A stretch of 64,000 nucleotides of DNA from Xiphophorus maculatus. Lineage: Eukaryota; Chordata; Actinopteri; Cyprinodontiformes; Poeciliidae. Below, one piece after another: positions 1 to 18,600 of the stretch; position 1 is the first letter of the stretch; each line of letters begins with the position of its first letter. Where the stretch lies: NCBI RefSeq assembly GCF_002775205.1, contig NC_036460.1:189501-253500 (forward strand). Direction: 5' to 3'. Made by a program: the position numbers and the translations under genes. The notes beneath the pieces are model-generated. The model saw only the letters and a list, made by a program, of their open reading frames with translations. It searched no databases and was not told the origin of the DNA.

Positions 1-317
1 TTTCATTTTGGAAAAAGAAAATCACAAAAGATTTAATGATTAGAGAAGTCTTAAAAGTCTTTGAATTTATAATTTTATATTTAATTTTCCTTCCATATTT
101 TATTTTATTAACATTTTCATAATGCAGTATCACAACTAACAACGTGAAATCTTTCAATATCAGAATAATTTTCTTTTTTCATCTTCAAAGCTGTAGAATA
201 TATAAATTGCACATATATACATTTATAGCTCTGCTTTATAAATGTCAGTTTTTTCCTGAACACATCATCTGAGTCAATCACAGAAAATCTAAACGACACA
301 AGATAAAAAAAAAAGAT

Positions 318-323
318 TTTATT
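318..323 (-). terminator. ilkap: ilkap polyadenylation signal
   Basis: AATAAA on the minus strand lies 77 bases past the stop codon, followed by an AT-rich stretch. It implies a short 3' UTR; this is inferred from the motif alone. Confidence 0.55.
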
Positions 324-400
324 TGCAAACAAATTAGACATGCAGAGTGAAGCCGGCAGGATGATGCTGCTGCTGATGATGATGATGGTTCTGAGCGCGC

Positions 401-6682
<6,282 letters not shown>

Positions 6683-7582
6683 TCTTCTCCTGGAATAGCC
6701 CAACAGCTAATAGGCTAGGCTAACTAACCTTCAGTTCGGTTCCGCTGTGTGTGTGAGTGTTCTGACCCGGTCCACAAACAGGTCGGCTCCAAACCCCGTT
6801 TATACTTTAAACCGGTTCCGACGGTCCAATAGTGAACAGGTCGTCGGGTTCGTCCCGCTTTACCGCAGAAAGTCAGGATGCGGACCAAATTCAACGGTTA
6901 GCATAAAGCTAGCTGAAGATAATACAAGTTCCGGTCATTTCATTCAAAATAAAAGTTCGTTGAGTTCTTGAAGTTATTTCAAAATAAAAGCTTCCAATCT
7001 GTGATAGGTTTTTTTCATACTGAACACACACATTCCAATTACCGGTAGATATTTTTCTGAATAAAAGCTTGCATTTACATTTATAACTTTATAAATATCT
7101 TTCAAAAATAAAATAAAAGTAGTCTAAAGTTTCACAATAAAATATTCAATGTTTCTTTCAGTTTCATACAAAATAAAAGCTGGTATTTTATAATTACTAT
7201 AATTTCTTTCAAAAAAAAATCTTTACAAACTAATATTTACACACATTTTAAAGTAGTTTTTAAATGTTAAAAGCTAACATTTAATAAAATAATTAAAAAT
7301 AAAACATCCCATATGTATAGCAATTTCTTTCAAAAATAAAAGCACACATTTATGACTGTTTCCTTTATTACTCTGCAAATAAATACTTACATATTTTACC
7401 GTAGCATAAAAATGTTCACAATACAAAGCTCAAAATAAAAGCATATAGTTTGAGTAAAAGAAACATTTTGTAATTCAAATTAATCACATTCGTTTTTTTC
7501 AGAATAAAAATCCACAAAATAATATTAGTATCTTTCAAAATAAAAGACATATAAATGGCATTGAATATTGCAGACTAAATGC

Positions 7583-7642
7583 TGTTACACATGGAAATCA
7601 TTTTCTATATTATTTTTATAGTGGTGACACATTAATCTCTTC
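7583..7642. repeat. 60-bp direct repeat, left copy
   Basis: It begins TGTTACACATGGA and ends ACACATTAATCTCTTC. It matches 8995-9054 with three mismatches, all within four adjacent bases. Confidence 0.85.
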
Positions 7643-7817
7643 ATTAGTGAGAAAATTTGCTCACAAAGGCAGGTGGCCCCAAACACGGACATTTTGCAGC
7701 CAGTGCTGCCAATTTAGGATGTCCTGGTTGGAGACACTTGTAAACTGTGTCCAAGCCAACTGATGCACATTTGTCCTTCAATTCCACATCACACTGCAAA
7801 TCAATGATTTCAAGTTA

Positions 7818-8790
7818 CTTTTTTTTGTTTAGTTTATTTTGTAGGGACAGACACACATGGACATAAACAAACTGAATAAAACAGCAGTCCATGTTTGCGT
7901 CATAGTGCCATAGCAACAGCTAATTCACAGCACTTGTCCCTAGATGGGCTTTTAAAAAGTACCTCTAAAAGTGAAAATAATAATCATTTAAAATAGCACA
8001 GCATAATGTTGACCACATCTACAAACAAACAGTAAAACATGAAACATTAAAAATGGGTTCAGTTCTGTTTCCTGAATGTAGTAAAACTGGTTACAGACTT
8101 TAAATCTACAGGAAGTGAGTTAAAAACTGCAGATTCTCTCAGACAGACTTTGAGGAAAAGTGGTTCTTAGAAAGAGAAAGTTATAATCTCCATCTGAAGC
8201 TGCTCTAGTAGATCTGCTGTTGCCCTGCAGTCTCTGTATGCAACTGTTTAATGGTGTAGGTGCATATCCATTTAAACACTTCAAAATCAATCAGGAAAGT
8301 CCAAACTGCCAAATTTAGCCAAAATGTGACGATGATGGAATCTGATTGGCTTTTGGTATAAAACCTTCAAAGCCTGATTATAAGCAGACAGCGGCTCCAA
8401 AGGGAAAATGTGAGAATTATTGAGTTCAAAAACATCTCTGCACAGTGACGTGTTAAACAATTTCTAATCATTTTAAAACAGTTTATATTTGATCTAACAG
8501 TTTTGCTGATTTTATCAACATGGCTCCTAAAATTTAACTGAGCATCCAGAATTATTCCTAAATATTTTTCTTGTGATACTTGATCAATAGGGTCTCCATT
8601 GATGTGGATATTCAAGGACTGTAATGATGTTTCCTTGATTGAAAAGCAAATACACTTTGTTTTCTTTCTATTGAGAGTTAAACAGGAATCCTTCAGCCAT
8701 GATGATGATGATGATGATGATCTCTGCAGGCTGTTCTGAAGTTTCAACATCAGAAGCTCTGAGCAAAAAACGGAGAATTCGATCTCCAGT
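7818..8790 (-). mobile_element. Non-LTR retrotransposon 3' fragment
   Basis: On the minus strand, 8700-8400 encodes the conserved C-terminal RT segment NRKKTKCICFS, then EKYLGIILDAQLNFRSHVDK and CFKMIRNCLT. The lower end (about 7818-7860) reads AAAATAAACTAAACAAAA, like a LINE tail. It is 5'-truncated with an interrupted frame. The clade is uncertain (jockey/CR1/L2-related). Confidence 0.65.
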
Positions 8791-8808
8791 TCGCTAAATA
8801 CTAACATG

Positions 8809-8945
8809 CAGCATCACTGCATTTCACCGCAGCATCACTGCATTTCACCGCAGCATCACTGCATTTCACCGCAGCATCACTGCATTTCACCGCAGCATCA
8901 CTGCATTTCACCGCAGCATCACTGCATTTCACCGCAGCATCACTG
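8809..8945. repeat. 21-bp minisatellite, six and a half copies
   Basis: The unit is CAGCATCACTGC followed by ATTTCACCG. Copies start at 8809, 8830, 8851, 8872, 8893, 8914 and 8935 (partial) and look identical, which suggests recent expansion. Because 21 is a multiple of three, both strands give spurious repetitive open frames. Confidence 0.95.
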
Positions 8946-8994
8946 GCGTCTCGACTCCGGATTGCTGTTTCCTCAGACTCGTTTATCAGATCCA

Positions 8995-9054
8995 TGTTAC
9001 ACATGGATCTGATTTTCTATATTATTTTTATAGTGGTGACACATTAATCTCTTC
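8995..9054. repeat. 60-bp direct repeat, right copy
   Basis: It is 57/60 identical to 7583-7642. The two copies bracket the LINE fragment and the minisatellite. Confidence 0.85.
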
Positions 9055-9458
9055 CTGCTGCCACTCTTGGGGAAATATCAGAAATCAAACTTGTCAACTT
9101 GTTTTCCGTAAATTTAGTGTCTACTTTCAAATAATTAAAATAAAAGGGCACACTTTATTTACTCTGCATTTCAAGACCTAAATTATTTATTTCTAGGTTT
9201 TCATTCCTTTAAAGTGAAAATCAACAACCAAAACACCAGCATGATGTAAGCTAATTAGAAATGATGCTAATAGCATTAGCTATGATAGTAGCTAGAAATG
9301 ATAAAGAATCTGGTGCTGACATGTTGGTATGGGGGACCCCGAAAAGGCTTGGTCCGGCCCTGGTCCCTGGTTCAGTTTCCTCCGGCCCTGGAACGGTGCC
9401 CGGTCTGTGGAGACTTTCCCACCGCAGCGGTGACCCTGAACGCATCACCCGGAGGTGA

Positions 9459-9695
9459 ATGAGGCCGGGCTCCGCGCTCAGCACAGTCTGCGGGCTCTCA
9501 TCATGCGGCTGGGGCTCCTGTGTCTGTGGACCGGCTGGATGCTCCGGAGCGCCGCGTCGCAGCCTCCTCAGCCGGAGGACGGAGGCGTGCGACCCGGCGA
9601 ACAGCTGCAGACCGACCCGGGGGGAGTCCGGACCTGGTTCCGGAGCCAGAGCACCGGAGCACCGGCAGGTGGAGCCCGGAGGAGAGCAGCTCTGA
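9459..9695 (+). other. Upstream reading frame overlapping the long-form start
   Basis: An ATG at 9459 in another frame runs 78 codons to a TGA at 9693-9695, covering the main ATG. If the long transcript starts upstream of 9459 this could lower initiation at 9503. It has no recognisable domain. Confidence 0.4.
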
Positions 9696-9699
9696 GCGG
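9503..9699 (+). CDS. ltbp4: ltbp4 long-form exon L1, signal peptide
   Basis: The ATG at 9503 starts [20 protein letters not shown], a signal peptide with likely cleavage after SAA. An acidic/proline tail follows and then a basic GGARRRAAL end. I preferred the GTGAGC donor after 9699 over GTGGAG at 9658 because only it gives phase 2, which matches exon L2. Confidence 0.7.
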
Positions 9700-12600
9700 G
9701 TGAGCAGCAGGAGGAACACCGCGGGCCGGAACTTGAATTCACAGAAACTCACTAAAATAAAACTTAGTGCTGGTTAAATGTTAATGTTAATCTTTAACTT
9801 TTCTTTATGTCTTTAAATATAAGACATCATCTGACTGACAGCAAATTATTCTCTGAACGCTTTTAATCTGTTTTATTTTTTAATATTTTCAATTAATCAT
9901 TTTAATGTCTGAGCTGATTATCAGTGATTTCTTTGCGTTTTTTGTTAAATGTTTGTGTTTTAAACACAGGAGATGAATTATTTATCATGTTTAGTGTTTA
10001 TGTTATACATGTTTCCTGTATCCATAAAATGCAACATGAATTATACACAGAAGAGTTTTACAGTTCTTCTGTTTTGTATCTGAGACTCACAGCTGAAGAG
10101 TGCGGATGGCTCAAGCGTTTTGTTTTGCTGCAGCTTAATGATCACACCTGCTGCATCCTGAATACTTTCTGCTTTCAGCTTCTTTCAGAAACATCAGGAA
10201 TGTGTTGAAACTGTTTCTGTCGAGCGACAGATTCAGAGTCAACACAGCCTGTGAGTTTTAAACCCGGTCAGCTGACGGAGCAGGCGACGATTTAAACTGT
10301 TTCATCTTTTTAACACATTTCATGATGTCTGAGGCTCCAAACGCAGCTGCAGCGACAGGAGACTGACCACTTTACAGCGATCCGACAGACCGATGCATGC
10401 AGCGACAGTAGAGAGGAAAACGTCCCCTTAACACGAAGAAACCTTCAGTAGAACTGGGTTCAGAACCAGAACCAGCGGCCATCTGAAGGTTTGAGAAAAC
10501 GGAGCAGAGACAGAAACAGAAGAAGTGATATGAAAAGTGAAACGTTAACATCAGGAGAGTGAGAGCGGTCAGGTGATGGCAGCATCATAACCAATCAGAA
10601 CGCAGAGCAGGTGAGAGAAAAACAAAAGAAAAAAACATCATTCTGCTTTTTATTTATTTACTTCTCACTACTATGGCTTTGCTTCCTGCAAAAGGCTCAA
10701 CAAGCAGATCTAGTCATCTGTTGGTTATTTTAAAACTATAAATATTTTTGAGTTATTTTGTTATTTTTTAGTTGAGTTCAGGTTTGAATGAGAACTCCAG
10801 GCAGCAGAAACTAAACCGAGACACATCAGCCTGAAGGACCAGAGGTAAAGCTGTGCTGGAACCAGGGAGGCAGCAGCTGCTTCCTGCTGAGCTTCAAACA
10901 TTTCCTCCTTTAGTGTTCAGAGAGCAGAGCAGCTCCTGCTTCCCAACATTCAGACTCTCTGAGCCGCAGGGCACAAACAGACATCAGGCACTCGGCTCCT
11001 TCATGAACCACGAGCAGAAAACGCCTTCCAGGCCCGTCATCCGGAAGAGAACCGACAGAACCGCAGAGCTTGGAGTCTGAAGGTGAAACTGTCTGTGGTT
11101 CTGCGGTCACTGGGTCCAGTTCGGATCCAGTCAGCGGGCCTCCTCCGCTTCAATACGACCAGTACGCTGTGAGTAATGACTAAATCCTCTGCTGAGGCCA
11201 GATCCAAACTCACCGAAACAACAACCTGAACCCGAAACAACAACATGGACGCCACGCATTCAGGGACTGAACCGAAACCAGAACCTCTGAGCCAGAACCA
11301 GCAGAACCCATGAGAGGATCTGAAGAACAACACAGGATGGATGGATGATGGACAGATGGATGGATGAACAGACAGATGGATGGACGAATGGATGGATGGA
11401 TGAACAGACGGATGGATGGATGGACGGATGAACAGATGGATGGATGAACAGACGGATGGATGGACGAATGGATGGATGGATGAACAGACGGATGGATGGA
11501 TGGAGAGCAAACCCTTCAGTGTCCCTTACTGTAGTTGGGTTGTGATCCATCATTCATGAAGCTGAAGCTCGGTTGGCTCCTCAGCCAACAGGGGGCGCTG
11601 TTAGGACACGGAGGGAAGCATCCGGGCTGGATGTGGTTATTGTGACTGTTTGTCTACCAGCTGAATGTCCAACAGTCTGCAGACAAACAGAAAGGTTTAT
11701 GTTTCTGACATGGACCTGAAAGTCGAGGCATTATTCAATAACAGACCAACTCCTGATAAATGAAGTGTTTTTAGGACCATAAATGACCCTTTTCTCCGCA
11801 GACCTCGTGTTTGTGGAGGGCGATGTTGTCTCGGCTGGACTGTGTCCCCTAAAACCAGGAGGTGCACCAAGCGTAAGCATTTACTTTCTACTTTGGGATT
11901 TATTTCATTTTAAGTTCAGATGTTCGTTTAATTTTCGCCATGAAGACGTTCAGGTGTTATTTTCTCCTAGTCTTCCTGCAGGTTTTAAGGTGTCAAATTT
12001 TCCAACATGATCTTTTTACAGACAGATCATAAATCTACCCAGACCAGGTTAGAGCCAATATGTTCCCTGACTCACATATCAAACAAGTTATTTATAATCG
12101 CTTCCATCAGAGGCTCTTCGAAATTTGACTCATTTGTGACCACAAGATGACGCCAACTCTAACTTATCTACAGAACAGCTCGACGGACACTGCGTGCCGC
12201 CGAACAGTTTACTGTGTGACACCGAGTACTTTGCTCGGACGTGTCCAGCGGACCTGCGAGGAGTGCCGCATGCAGACTCCCTCACACTCCGGTCTACTCT
12301 GAGCCGGGGGATAAATTCCTTCATTTCCCGTAATCCTAATTGATAGTTATCAGGTTCAAGTAGCTAGTTGGGCTAGGCGCCCACCCAGGGCCGCCATGAC
12401 ACATCAGTCAGAGAGCCGCAGTCACGGCGACCATCAGCCTATCTTGGTTGTATACAGTTTGATGTCAAGACTTTTTTCCGCCGAGTAGTTTACTGTGGGA
12501 CACTAGCAGTCTGCTTTGACTCTTCCTCTAGTGAAGTACTTGCTACCAAGTACTACACCAAGTGAAGTATGTTGAGGCGTTTAGTCCTTTCAGATTATTG

Positions 12601-15600
12601 ACATTTCTGCTTCTATCCTCCTACTCTGCTCGTTTCCCTGGAGGTGAACAGGCAAAGTTCACCTGCTTTCTGCCTGGTGAAAACGTTTCCCCTGAAGGCT
12701 GTTGGTCGCCGCCTCTAGCCTGGCTCCCTGACCCACCAGGAGGTACTCGACATGCTCCCTTTCTTAGGGTCTCTTCTTTCTTTGGGTCTAGCTACTCAGA
12801 CCTGAATTGGACCTCATGTTTTCCAGCCTCTAGTCTGTGGATTCCCACCTCTGCCTTACTGACTCCATGTCCCAACCTTCTTGCCCTGTTAAGAGATTCT
12901 GTGATTCTTAGCATAATCATATTTCATTTCCAATAACCAAGTGTCATGATATAATGTCCCAACATATTTTTCCATTGCTTGGCTTATCCACAAAATATCC
13001 CTATGTAGCAAAACATTCCCAAACCATCATCCTTCCACCACCGTGCTTGACATTTGCAGGAGTGTGGATTATAACTGTCCTCTTTTCCCTCAGCCAGATG
13101 TTTTCCTTCCTGCCGTAACGGATCATCGTGTGGACTTCCCAACAACTGTCTGTGCGGGAAAGGTTTCTATGGCGTCCGCTGCCAATTTTCCAAAGTTCCT
13201 CTTCCTGTGGGAAGGCCTCCAGAGACATCCAGCCATCCTGCCTCCACAACCACAGCAGCTGGACCAATCGGGTCCAGTCGGAAACCTGAACCTCCAGGTT
13301 CGTTTCAGAAGCCATTAAACAGTAACGACTCTGGTCCTCTGAAGTCTGGATGTCTAGCAGGTCAAGCTGAAGGCGTGAAGGGGGATCCAGGAGATGTTAC
13401 CCTAAGGTTTCTGAACCGATCGTCTCCCGGAAGCACAGGTCTGATGAGGGCAGATCCAGATCCAGAGAGGCAAAGCTCAGATTCAGAACATGTCCTGGAG
13501 TCCAAGCCCCAAACTAACAGAGAAAACAGGAACCCACTGAGATCCGAGTCCCTGGAGCTGGAAGCAAGTCTGGAAGTTAAAGAAGACGAGGATCCGACTG
13601 GAGCAGAGAGGAGGCCAGAGGAGGTGAAGAGGCAGATCCCGAGGTAAAAGTCAATCCCTTGTGTCCTCTGACGTCTCCTCACACCTAGTCACAAAACGTT
13701 GTGCGATCTCCTCAACTCTCTCATCATCTTTTATCTTGAGCCGTTCACTTGCAGTGCCTTCCTACCTTTCAAACCTTTGGCTTTCTCCACTCACAATCTT
13801 GTCACGTTCTTCTGTCCTCCCACTGTTTCCTCTCTACTCCTTTCCTCGTCTGTTTCTCAGTACATCTCACATCATCAAGTTTTCTGTTCAGCCAGCAGGT
13901 GGAGACTGTCACCTGTTCTATGCAGTAAACCTCGTTTTTTTCCACTCAGCCCTGAAACGGACAGCTGCATCAGCAGTTTCCGGCTATAGATCCAAAGAGT
14001 CCAAAAGGACCAAGGACAGTAGTCCTGGTTTCTACTGAAACGTCTACTTTGAGTTTTCTTCAAGCAGAAGAGAACAAAGACCCGATTGTTTGTCTGTAAA
14101 GAAGTAAACCAGCTGACTGGGATTTCTCTGCCGCAGAGTCCGAAATGTAGATGAATAAACCAAACTTCAATGCTCTGACTGAGCGGTCAGAGGTGAAGGT
14201 CAGAGGTCAGAGCCTGGGTCATGACGCCTGTGGGAGATTCTGAGTGAATCCATCTTTAAACGTACCAACTGTGGATAAAAACATGTTCGTTTGAAATGTT
14301 TGCAAGTAATTCAGGGTTTATTAAAGTTATTCTGAGGATTTCCTGGGACTTTGACTGTTCCATTTCAGTCCGGAACCTTCCCATTTTCAGATGAATGAAC
14401 CTATTTCATGGCTATGAATCATTCACATCAATTTTTTGCTGCTTCAACACGGAAAACTTCACAAAAGAGTTTCAGGTTCATCTCTGCTTGTTCCAGTTTC
14501 TTTGGTAAATCCCTGAAAAACACCAAACTCAGCCTTAAAGATAAAAATAAGGATTTTAACTCCAGCAGAGGGATTGGAAGAGAGCTGTTGGCTGAAAACC
14601 TGTTTTCCTGGAAATGATCAACAACTTGGCCCGTTAGTTTATGATGCCTAAGTTTAAGCTAAACTATAACTAAACTGTGATGATCTAAGCTCATTTGATC
14701 TTGGCTAAGTTTGGGTTATCATGGCTTAATTTAGACAAGCTAAATTATATTGAATTATCTCTTAACTTGGCTAATTCTACATTAGCTAAGCTTAGTTTAG
14801 CTCAGTTTAGTTTATTTTTACTTAGTTTAGTTCACATTTTCCTTCCCTTATTTTAGCTTAGCTTGGTTTAACTTACGTTAGCCTAGCATTAGCCTATCAC
14901 AGGGGTGGGCAACTCCAGGCCTGGAGGGCCTAAAGGTCTCCTGCAGCTTTTAGATGCATCTCCACTTCAACACACCTGAGTCAAATAATGAGGTTGTTAG
15001 CAGGACTCTGGAGAACCTGACTGCACTGAGGAGGAGATTCAGCTGTTGGATTTAAATGTGCTGAACCAGGGAGACGTTTAAGAGTTGCAGGACACCGGAC
15101 CTCCAGGACCAGGACTGCCCACCCCTGGCCTATCAGCATCCTAGCCTGTTTTAAAAGAGAGACTGCATCACAACATCATCTTATTCTTCCTAGTTGTTTT
15201 AATAATTGCTCTTTTATCTACATTTATTTTGGAGCCGTTATTTGAGTTCGGTTTGGCCGCGCAGCTGCTTTGTAACGATGTTCGTCTTTTCATTTCCAGT
15301 TGCTCCAAGCAGCATTTTCTTATCTAAGCAACACGGCGCTAACATGGAGGACCCCAGAGGCTTCCTGAGGTTTGGCCTGTTGGTTTTTGTTGGGGGCTGA
15401 TTTAAAGCCGCTGAGACAGTTTGTGGCTGGAACACGATGTTCAGATCTCTGCACTGTGACCCCTGCAGATTCCCATTCCCTGGCAGTTTTATCTGCCCTG
15501 TCCGCTTCGCTGTGCTGCTAAAAACCAGCAGCTGCAGCATCCGGACACACCAGGGACTGGAACCGAGATCAGGCTTTCAGTCCGGTATCGGCTCCGGCGC

Positions 15601-18600
15601 TGAGCTCCCTGGCGCAGTACAGCGCAGAAAGCCTGAATACGGAGAAAAGGTTTCGTCTGAGTGTGGTGGATCTAGATCAGAGGAGTCCAAAGTGCGGGCC
15701 GGGGACCATTTGTGACCCTCTGAAGGATCTTGGGAGGCCCTCAAATCTAAAATGGAGCAGATCTGTTCTGTAAGCATTGGTCTGTTGCAGTTTGGTAATA
15801 ACTAGTTACATTTACCTGAGTAACTTTAAAAAAAAACAAAATACTTTTAGGAGTATTTATACTGTTCTGTATTTTTTACTTGAGTAACTTTATAAAGTAT
15901 TTCTACTTTTGAATAAAATTTCTGGATTTTCTGAATGAAAAACGTGTTTTAACCAAAAATCACCAGACAGACACACAGACTCACCTGCAGGTTTTATTAA
16001 AGCTTTATAAGTTTTTATTGAATGAAACTCAATTCAAAATTTAAACTTAACTTTATATTTTGGTCCGTCTTATGATGTGATTTTTCAATATTAAATGACT
16101 GATAATTTGATCAGTTACTCAGTACTTTTTACCAAATACTTTTTTACTAACCTGAGTAAACACACGTTGAAGCTGCGCTGCTCTAACTGGAGTTTAGTTT
16201 CTGGTCTGTTGATGCAGCTGGACACGTTTTCATGGCAGCATGTTTTACAGATAAATAATATCTGCTTAATAGAAGATATTAAGCAGATATAGAAGTAGAT
16301 TTATTAACACGTATTAACAAAGTTTTTGCATTCATCTTCATTTTACCGTAACTGGAACCACAAACATTTTCCTCAAAACCAAATAAGGAAACAACACAGA
16401 AAATGTAGAAACTTTGGGGTTTCTTTATGTTTCTCATCTATGATCCATTTTCTACAAAAATGTTAATAAAGTTGAAATTGTTTAGTGTATTATTCATTAG
16501 ATAAAATAAAAAAGGTACCAAAAATGCTTGTTATAAAATGTTTGTAGCTCCAACAGATTATTGAATGAATTTTCCCAACAATCCTCTCCAAGTTGCTGCT
16601 ATCCCTGTTGATGGTGCACACTTTTTCCTTCCACTCAACGTTCTTTGAATACTCTAACTTTTCAGAACGTTCTGATTTTCTGAGATCCTGATTTTTGTAT
16701 TTTTAGTTTCTGTAAGCAAAAAAAAGTTTGAAATATTCACTGCGCCATGAACCTATAGAGACGTAAAATACGGAACATTTTGATAATAGTTAAATTTTTT
16801 AAGCTGGATTTTAAAGTAAACACCTTCCTGTTTGTGATGGAAATATTTCTGTTTCTGTCAGTCTGAGGGAGGCCCAGTCCGTTCTGCTGAGAAACTCTTT
16901 ATCACAAGGAGGAAGAGGAGGCAACATGGCCGCCCTGCTGATGAAGCACATAACAAGAGAGAAGAGGAAGCTACAGACTCTGAGGGCCTTCCAGAACCAG
17001 AGAGGTCGGTTCGACTCCCACCTCGCTGCTCCTAAAGGTCAGTTTGTCACGTTTCTGTTTCCTGCTTTGAAATGATCATTAATTTTCCTTCCACACGTCA
17101 GTTTCCTTTTTATAAGTTAGATTGTTAAGACCCTGATTGTTAAGATAAGTAATAAATCAGCCAGTCGTATAACAGGAACTAATTTACTCACTGGTCTAAG
17201 AAGGAGGAAGTGTTTGTGGAGGTCAGAGGTCAGAGGGGAAAGGCTCAGATATCTAGTGTAATGCACTGACTTTAAAAATAAAATAAAAAATTACACGTAT
17301 AAAACGCACTTGACTATAAGTCTCAGGTGACCTTTGAGTTTTTAAAAAACGTTTTTATTATAATTATTAGACTTTTGCTCTTTATGAAAAACAAAATTGT
17401 GGAAAAACAATTAAAAATGCTCTTTTGTGTCAAAACGTTCTGTGTGACGTTTGTGAGGCAGCGTACATCCTAAACAAACATGTTGTTGGTTTTTCATAAG
17501 CTAAATGTAGCTAAAGCTGAGGAAACGTCCTTTAAACCGTTAAATCAAAACATTTGAAAAAGCTGTAAATTAGTGGCGTCGCAGTTGCAGCACCCGTTAC
17601 CACCAGACGATGCAGAACAGCAGCTCTGACGGCCAAACAGCCGGAGCTCTGAAGCAGATGAGCTACAGCAGCAGCAGACCATGATGGCTGCCAGGGCTGT
17701 AACCCGGGGCAACAGCTCGCACAGGCTAACAGGAAAACGTTTCCTGGTCCAGTGAGTCTCGGCTTCAGATGGTTCTGTCAGAATTTTGGAATAAACATGA
17801 AGGCACCTATTGATATGAAATAAGTTTGTGAAAATAAATAGCTTTTTTTATATTAGCTGGCTTAGCATTACCCATTAGCGCTACATTAGCTTGGGTTTTC
17901 TTAGGAGTTAAACTTTAAAAAGTAAATATTAAAACAGATTGATTTAAAACACATTATTCTGTGAAATTAATTGTAAAACTATTCATTTAAATGTTTTATG
18001 GCTGATATAAAGTACATGGCAATAAATGTCATTTTTGCTTAGCATTAGCGCCACATTAGCCTGAGGTTTCTTAGGAGCTTACCTTCTTTAAGGAGTTAAA
18101 TATTAAACAATTCAATTTAAAATAGAAAATTATATCAAATTAGTTTGATGCATGCATGCATTCTAGAAATGATTATTTTCCCTCAGATTGCCCTGTTTGA
18201 TATTTTCCTATATTTTTAACAGCATCCAGCCTGATGTTTTCCTATAAATGTTGGAGCTCAGTGTGTTTCTCCTTCCTGTCTTGCAGACAGTCGGTTGGTT
18301 GTTGTTTAAGTAAATGAACAGGGTCATATATGCAGCATACCACAGAACGTGGATCATTTTGTGGCTGATAAGTTGGTTCTGGGAGATAAAGTGAAACAGC
18401 GCAGGCTGCTGCTGGAATGTTTTCCATCCCTGATGTGTTAATGGAGCCGGCGGCCTGGTGTTCGCTGTAAACCTCCGATAAGCTGGGTGTTAAATCAGTC
18501 ACACGGTTCAGGCCTGATCGCTGCGATTAGATCAGTAAACAGTTCCTGTTATTGTTCAGCTGTTGGAAGAAAATACCTCAGACTGTTCTTCATCGGGATC

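Larger units (their letters stand above)
6683..9502. other. Intergenic DNA between ilkap and ltbp4
   Basis: This 2.8-kb divergent interval holds AT-rich sequence with scattered AATAAAAGC motifs (6940-7560), a LINE fragment (about 7818-8790), a 21-bp minisatellite and a 60-bp direct repeat pair. The last 160 bases become GC-rich next to the first ltbp4 exon. I see no other gene. Confidence 0.6.
13644..16861 (+). other. ltbp4 intron L3
   Basis: It holds a TTAGC/GCTAA-rich stretch (14640-14890), a hAT MITE (14900-15127) and a dispersed AT-rich repeat (about 15786-16190). No exon-like frame with good splice sites was recognised. Confidence 0.5.

Noticed and set aside
8801-9012. Repetitive peptides on both strands (QHHCISP and SDAAVKC units)
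   Set aside because: They are translations of a 21-bp minisatellite.
11037-11553. Long HPSI/SIHPSV-repeat protein on the minus strand
   Set aside because: It is a translation of the GGAT-type satellite.
13207-13647. A separate gene for the Ser/Glu-rich frame after the EGF at 13.1 kb
   Set aside because: It continues the EGF frame of ltbp4 exon L3 and ends at a splice donor.
13665-14060. Open frames just after exon L3 as extra ltbp4 exons
   Set aside because: No suitable acceptor/donor pair keeps phase, and L3 joins L4 in phase directly.
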